From positions 1 through 16,934 of the forward strand of contig DBYF01000029.1 of NCBI GenBank assembly GCA_002310155.1: a stretch of 16,934 nt of DNA. The letters run 5' to 3'. How positions within the stretch are numbered: the first letter of the stretch is position 1; the number at the start of each line of letters is the position of its first letter. A program made the position numbers and the translations under genes. Origin of the DNA: Mageeibacillus sp. UBA1193 (GTDB lineage Bacteria > Bacillota > Clostridia > Saccharofermentanales > Saccharofermentanaceae). Positions 13,222-16,934 of this stretch are shown piece by piece. The notes beneath the pieces were generated by a model. The model did no database searches. It saw nothing but the letters and a program-made list of their open reading frames with translations, and was not told the origin of the DNA.

Positions 13222-14505
13222 ATGAAAAAGAAACGTTTTATTGCTGTTTTGCTGGCTCTGTCGCTGACGATGGCTTGTGCCTGCAGTAAGAAGAAGGATT
13301 CCTCCGATAAAAAAGAAAAATCCAAGACGGAGACAACTGAAGCTGCTGATGAATCGTCCGAGCCGGAAGACTCGTCCGATACTTCTGAAACCACGGAATC
13401 TTCGGAAAGTTCCGAGACCTCGGATACTTCGGAGACTTCAGATACTACGGCGGCTACTTCTAGTCAGCCGGTAAATGCTACATTTAATGCATCTTCCGCG
13501 GATACATACCTGGATTCGATCAAACTCGACGGAGTCGTTCTCGTCGCTGAAGGCGATCAGATCGTATATACGAGAGCATCCGGGTTTTCAGACAGAGATA
13601 ACAATATCCCCAATACGATGGATACAGTATTCGAACTCGGATCGATCACGAAACAGTTTACCGCGGTCGCGATCATGCAGCTTGTCGAACAGGGAAAACT
13701 CAGTGTCGACGATACTCTGGACAAATACATTCCGGAATATAAGTACGCCAAGGAGATCACGATCCACCAGCTCCTGAATATGACATCAGGAGTTCCGGAC
13801 TATCTTTACTGCGGTATCCTGGGCTTTTCCAAGGATGACTTTAAGAATCTGTCCATCTCTTCATTCGCTTCTTTGGAGTCTCTTCTTTCCGAGGTAGCGG
13901 TAACGAAACTGGAGCACAGTGAACTGGTCAGTAAGATCTCGGAGTATGACCTCAATTTCAAACCGGGTACTGAACACGAGTATTCGAATACGAATTACTA
14001 CTTTCTCGGAATGATCATCGAGCAGCTCAGCGGTATGCCATACGATGAGTATGTAAGAAAGAATATCCTCGAACCGCTTAATCTGTCGGAGCTTTTCCCG
14101 GATACGGATCATATCGATTCCCACGGACGCACGGATCTGATGCTCTTCCACTTTGACTTCCCGCATCAGGATGTAAGCCTCAGTTATTCGGTTGGTGTAA
14201 TGTGCGGAACAGCAAAGGGACTTCTCGAGTGGGAGAAGTGTGTCATGGACAGAGCGCTTCTTACGAAAGAGAGCTGGGATAAGATCCTCGACGGCAGTGC
14301 CTGGGGATATGGATATGGCTGGTTTATCGAGGATGGATATCTCGAGCATTCCGGCATGACGCTCGGATATAATGCCAACGTCAGAGTAGATCCTGAGTCC
14401 CGTAAGGTCATGATCGTTCTTTGCAATATCCAGACACTCGAGAGCCAGCCGAAGCGCCCGCTGGCCGAGGATCTCTGCGTCGAGCTCTGGAAATACTTCG
14501 GATGA
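13222..14505 (+). CDS. Serine beta-lactamase-like lipoprotein (class C / PBP4*-like)
   Basis: This 427-residue protein is a secreted member of the class C beta-lactamase/esterase superfamily. It starts with a basic signal and a hydrophobic core (residues 6-18) ending in TMACAC, where C19 or C21 could be lipidated, although the lipobox is not ideal. A low-complexity linker rich in S, T, E and D runs from about 23 to 88. The catalytic domain follows with S141-I-T-K144, Y254-S-N256 and H376-S-G378, the three hallmark motifs. It may act on cell-wall peptides, D-amino acid esters or beta-lactams; the substrate is not clear. GAGGAG lies 7 bases before the ATG. The next gene starts 27 bases downstream on the same strand and probably shares its mRNA. 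Confidence 0.92.
   Translation: MKKKRFIAVLLALSLTMACACSKKKDSSDKKEKSKTETTEAADESSEPEDSSDTSETTESSESSETSDTSETSDTTAATSSQPVNATFNASSADTYLDSIKLDGVVLVAEGDQIVYTRASGFSDRDNNIPNTMDTVFELGSITKQFTAVAIMQLVEQGKLSVDDTLDKYIPEYKYAKEITIHQLLNMTSGVPDYLYCGILGFSKDDFKNLSISSFASLESLLSEVAVTKLEHSELVSKISEYDLNFKPGTEHEYSNTNYYFLGMIIEQLSGMPYDEYVRKNILEPLNLSELFPDTDHIDSHGRTDLMLFHFDFPHQDVSLSYSVGVMCGTAKGLLEWEKCVMDRALLTKESWDKILDGSAWGYGYGWFIEDGYLEHSGMTLGYNANVRVDPESRKVMIVLCNIQTLESQPKRPLAEDLCVELWKYFG
13363..13470 (+). repeat. Degenerate codon repeats encoding an acidic Ser/Thr linker
   Basis: Short repeats built around TC-NGA and ACN codons encode runs of the type SET, SD and TSE. The third positions vary (tct, tcg, tcc), so the repeat is kept at protein level rather than by recent slippage. 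It forms the flexible tether between the membrane anchor and the enzyme domain. Confidence 0.6.
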
Positions 14506-14532
14506 TATTCCGAAAGATATGAGGAAAACTTA

Positions 14533-15015
14533 ATGAAGAAAGAAAATAAAACGAATGCTATGCGCATCCTGGATAAAGCCGGTGTCGCCTATGAGCCTTT
14601 CTACTATGACTGTGAGGAGTTCATTGATGGCGTACATATCGCTGACATGCTGGGACAGCCGTATGAGAGTTCTTTTAAGACATTGGTCATGCAGGGAAAA
14701 TCGAAGGAATACTTCGTTTTCGTGATCCCGATCGCAGAAGAAGTAGACATGAAGAAAGCAGCGAAAGCAGTCGGTGAGAAGAACCTTGAGATGGTCCACG
14801 TTAAAGACATCATGCAGGTCACAGGCTATATCAGAGGCGGTGTGACATCGATCGGCATGAAGAAGAAGTATCCGACTGTGATCGATGAGACAGCTCAGCT
14901 TTTTGATACTATCATTGTCAGCGGGGGAATGCTCGGCACCCAGATCCATCTGGCGCCGGACGACCTTCTGAAAGTGGTCGAAGGCCAGTATGCCGATATT
15001 ACTCAGGCGAACTGA
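14533..15015 (+). CDS. ybaK: YbaK/EbsC-family aminoacyl-tRNA deacylase (Cys-tRNA(Pro) type)
   Basis: This 160-residue protein matches the YbaK editing domain. These freestanding enzymes hydrolyse mischarged Cys-tRNA(Pro), a known proofreading need because prolyl-tRNA synthetase accepts cysteine. The key lysine is K49 in FKTLVM (K46 in the E. coli protein). The family signature GYIRGGVTSIGMKKKYP runs from 98 to 114, and SGGMLGTQIHLAP from about 130. The length is usual for the family. GAGG precedes the ATG by about 8 bases. It follows the beta-lactamase-like gene by 27 bases and is probably cotranscribed, with no obvious functional link. The specificity is inferred from the family. Confidence 0.95.
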   Translation: MKKENKTNAMRILDKAGVAYEPFYYDCEEFIDGVHIADMLGQPYESSFKTLVMQGKSKEYFVFVIPIAEEVDMKKAAKAVGEKNLEMVHVKDIMQVTGYIRGGVTSIGMKKKYPTVIDETAQLFDTIIVSGGMLGTQIHLAPDDLLKVVEGQYADITQAN

Positions 15016-15040
15016 CCTCCGTTAATAATCTGATTTTATG

Positions 15041-15083
15041 TGGAGCTTACTGTACGGTGTGATACAGCCGTGAGTAGGCTCCA
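15041..15083 (+). terminator. Weak candidate terminator after ybaK
   Basis: TGGAGC (15041-15046) pairs with GCTCCA (15078-15083), with an inner ACGG/CCGT pairing (15054-15057 with 15068-15071). A T-rich but imperfect tail (tcttttg) follows on the plus strand. It lies within the 3' end of the convergent ABC exporter gene. The tail is weak, so it may be chance. Confidence 0.25.
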
Positions 15084-16786
15084 TCTTTTGCCTGGAGCTC
15101 TTCGTGGGTTCCTTCTTCCTCGATGCCCTTTTCGGAAAGCACCAGGATACGCTTGGCATTCTGGATCGTGGAGAGACGGTGGGCGATGACCAGCGTGGTC
15201 CTGTTCTTCGCCAGCTCTTCAAGGGATTCCTGGATGACACGTTCGCTCTCGTTGTCGAGAGAAGAGGTCGCTTCATCGAAGATAAGGATCGGCGGATTCT
15301 TCAGGAATACACGGGCGATCGACAGACGCTGCTTCTGACCGCCGGACAGCTTGATGCCTCTCTGGCCGATATCCGTATCATATCCGTTCGGGAGCTCCAT
15401 GATGAACTCGTGGGCATTGGCACGCTTGGCAGCATCGACGACTTCTTCGAAGGTGGCTTCCGGACGGCCGTAGCGGATGTTCTCAAGGACAGTGCCTGCG
15501 AAGAGATAGACATCCTGCTGAACGATACCGATCTGCTTTCGAAGAGATTTCTGTGTGACGGTCGTGATGTCGGTCCCGTCGATCAGGATCTTACCGGACT
15601 GTGGCTCGTAGAATCTCGGGATCAGGCTGCAGATCGTCGTCTTGCCGACACCGGAATGGCCGACGAGAGCGACATATTCACCGGCATTTACGTGCAGGTC
15701 TAGATCCGTAAAGACATTGGCGCTCTTGGAAGAGTCGGAAGTGTAAGCGAACGAGACATCCTGAAAGTCGATATCTCCCTTGACCTTCGACATTTCCTTC
15801 GCGTCCGGAGCATCCTCGATGTCAGGCTCGATACAGATCATCTCATAGAAACGTTCGAAACCGGACATACCGTTCTGGAACTGCTCGGTGAAGCTGACGA
15901 GCTTTCGGATCGGCTCGGTGAAGTTGTTGACGTAGAGAAGGAAGGCGACAAGGTCTTGAAGCTCCAGACTGTTTCTTCCGATCATCCAGGCGCCGACGGC
16001 TGCGACCATGATGGTGATCAGGCCGGTCGTAGCCCAGAGAACAGCATGGTAGATCGCCATGTAGCGGTAGTTATCCTTCTTGCTCCGGAGGAACATGTCA
16101 TTTCCTTCAGTGAACTTATGGATCTCCATATCCTCACCTGTGAAAGACTTAACGACACGGATACCGGAAAGACTGTCCTCCATACGGGTGTTGATCTCCG
16201 CGATCTTTTCACGGTTTTTCTTAAATGTTCTCTTCATCTTCTTGTTGAGGATCGAAGCGAAGACGATCATGAAGGGAACAGGTACGAGAGCGACGATCGC
16301 GAGAGGGACGTTGATCATGCACAGGATCACGAGTGACCCCAGAAGCTTGATAGCGGAGATCATGAGATCCTCAGGGCCGTGGTGGTAGAGCTCCGTGATC
16401 TCGAAAAGGTCATTGGTCACGCGGGACATCAGGGAGCCGACCTTCTGGTCATCGTAGAAACGGAAGGAGAGTTTCTGATAATGCGTGAAAAGCTCGTTTC
16501 TCAGGTCATATTCCATCCTGGCGCCGACCATATGCCCGACATAGGCGATGAAGTAATTACAGCAGAACTCGATGCCGAGAAGACCGAGCATGACCAGAAA
16601 CAGATAAAGGATCGTCCGGCTTGCGTTTGAAAAGCCCTCGGCAAGGACCGTGCCGGTGATGTATCGGATAATGAGCGGGATGATCAGGGACGTCGCCGCG
16701 CCGACAAGGGCGAAGAACATGTCCGCGATGAAGCCTTTCATATAAGGACGGTAATACGATAAAAACTTACGCCACTTGGCACTCAT
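15047..16786 (-). CDS. MsbA/LmrA-type ABC exporter half-transporter
   Basis: This 579-residue protein fuses six membrane helices (residues about 20-310) to an ATPase domain, so it should work as a homo- or heterodimer exporting lipids, drugs or peptides. The ATPase has Walker A G376-HSGVGKTT (K382), Q-loop Q423/Q424, signature LSGGQKQR from 480, Walker B LIFDE with catalytic E505, the D-loop SSLD and H536 in IAHRLST. All residues for ATP hydrolysis are present. GGAGG lies 8 bases before the ATG. It has its own extended -10 promoter. No second half-transporter follows within the window, since the next gene on the left is convergent, so a homodimer is favoured unless the partner is elsewhere. 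The substrate is not determined. Confidence 0.96.
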   Translation of the reverse strand: MSAKWRKFLSYYRPYMKGFIADMFFALVGAATSLIIPLIIRYITGTVLAEGFSNASRTILYLFLVMLGLLGIEFCCNYFIAYVGHMVGARMEYDLRNELFTHYQKLSFRFYDDQKVGSLMSRVTNDLFEITELYHHGPEDLMISAIKLLGSLVILCMINVPLAIVALVPVPFMIVFASILNKKMKRTFKKNREKIAEINTRMEDSLSGIRVVKSFTGEDMEIHKFTEGNDMFLRSKKDNYRYMAIYHAVLWATTGLITIMVAAVGAWMIGRNSLELQDLVAFLLYVNNFTEPIRKLVSFTEQFQNGMSGFERFYEMICIEPDIEDAPDAKEMSKVKGDIDFQDVSFAYTSDSSKSANVFTDLDLHVNAGEYVALVGHSGVGKTTICSLIPRFYEPQSGKILIDGTDITTVTQKSLRKQIGIVQQDVYLFAGTVLENIRYGRPEATFEEVVDAAKRANAHEFIMELPNGYDTDIGQRGIKLSGGQKQRLSIARVFLKNPPILIFDEATSSLDNESERVIQESLEELAKNRTTLVIAHRLSTIQNAKRILVLSEKGIEEEGTHEELQAKDGAYSRLYHTVQ

Positions 16787-16841
16787 GCAGTTAACCTCCG
16801 ATGTCGATCATCTGATACGAAATGGTCTTGAGTTAACAGGT

Positions 16842-16870
16842 ATTCTAGCAGATACATATTTGACTTTCCA
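16842..16870 (-). promoter_or_regulatory. Promoter of the ABC exporter
   Basis: On the minus strand TAGAAT (16847-16842) is preceded by TGC, an extended -10, and by TGGAAA (16870-16865) 17 bases upstream. It gives a leader of about 50 bases. Its -35 abuts and overlaps by one base a TTGACT at 16860-16865 that faces the other way. Confidence 0.55.
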
Positions 16871-16889
16871 TACGAAATGCCGCAATAAT
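16860..16889 (+). promoter_or_regulatory. Candidate promoter of the gene entering at the right edge
   Basis: TTGACT (16860-16865) and AATAAT (16884-16889) are 18 bases apart. An alternative -10 is TATAAA at 16898-16903, which has no good -35. The region also contains the dyad CCGC (16880-16883) with GCGG (16894-16897), possibly an operator. Confidence 0.35.
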
Positions 16890-16930
16890 ATTAGCGGTAT
16901 AAAATATCTATCAGATGAGAGGTGACCGAT

Positions 16931-16934
16931 ATGG
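16931..16934 (+). CDS. Probable start of a truncated gene at the window edge
   Basis: An ATG at 16931-16933 follows GAGAGGTG (16917-16924) by 6 bases and lies downstream of a candidate promoter, so a gene probably starts here, divergent from the ABC exporter. Only the first codon and one base are visible; nothing can be said about its product. Confidence 0.35.

Noticed and set aside
1..16934. CRISPR array, tRNA, insertion sequence or prophage
   Set aside because: I saw no regularly spaced repeats, cloverleaf sequences, transposase motifs, terminal inverted repeats or phage genes.

Overview
The window looks like chromosomal DNA from a low-to-mid-GC Firmicute, probably an uncultured gut or rumen Clostridia member. 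The reasons are strong GGAGG-type ribosome binding sites on almost every gene, occasional TTG and GTG starts, a clostridial-type DinB (LDECWLDVT active site), a DUF1858 redox-disulfide protein, a 7TMR-DISM-type histidine kinase, and TTGACA/TATAAT-like promoters. I see no phage, plasmid, IS, CRISPR or tRNA. The genus assignment is inference only.

Layout, left to right. An MFS transporter (-) diverges from a small DUF1858 protein (+). A bidirectional terminator separates DUF1858 from a two-component operon (-) made of an OmpR-type regulator followed by a large sensor kinase. Diverging from the regulator is a dinB operon (+) with a LexA-like box in its leader; its second gene is a TIGR01212-type radical SAM enzyme coupled by a GTGA overlap. 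Converging on it is a three-gene ABC operon (-): a membrane-anchored unknown, an ATPase and an ABC-2 permease.

From about 10217 to 11185 there is no credible protein gene. A near-consensus promoter (10511-10538) starts an RNA at about 10545, and a strong hairpin-plus-T-tract terminator ends it at about 11187. The predicted first bases pair with bases just before the terminator (8 bp), and a second long-range helix nests inside, so this is most likely a large structured noncoding RNA with a core of about 586 nt. It is the most notable feature here. I cannot assign it to a known class by eye.

Facing the RNA is a three-gene operon (-): a small membrane protein, a fusion of a cytidylate-kinase-2-like domain with a PD-(D/E)XK-like domain, and an HPRT-like phosphoribosyltransferase coupled by ATGA. 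The phosphoribosyltransferase lacks two residues normally considered essential or highly conserved. Diverging from this operon are a serine beta-lactamase-like lipoprotein and a YbaK-type aminoacyl-tRNA deacylase (+). The right end holds an MsbA/LmrA-type ABC exporter (-) and the first bases of another gene (+).

Starts were moved from the longest open frame wherever a clear ribosome binding site points to an internal codon (DUF1858, response regulator, both ABC genes, the anchored unknown, and the small membrane protein).
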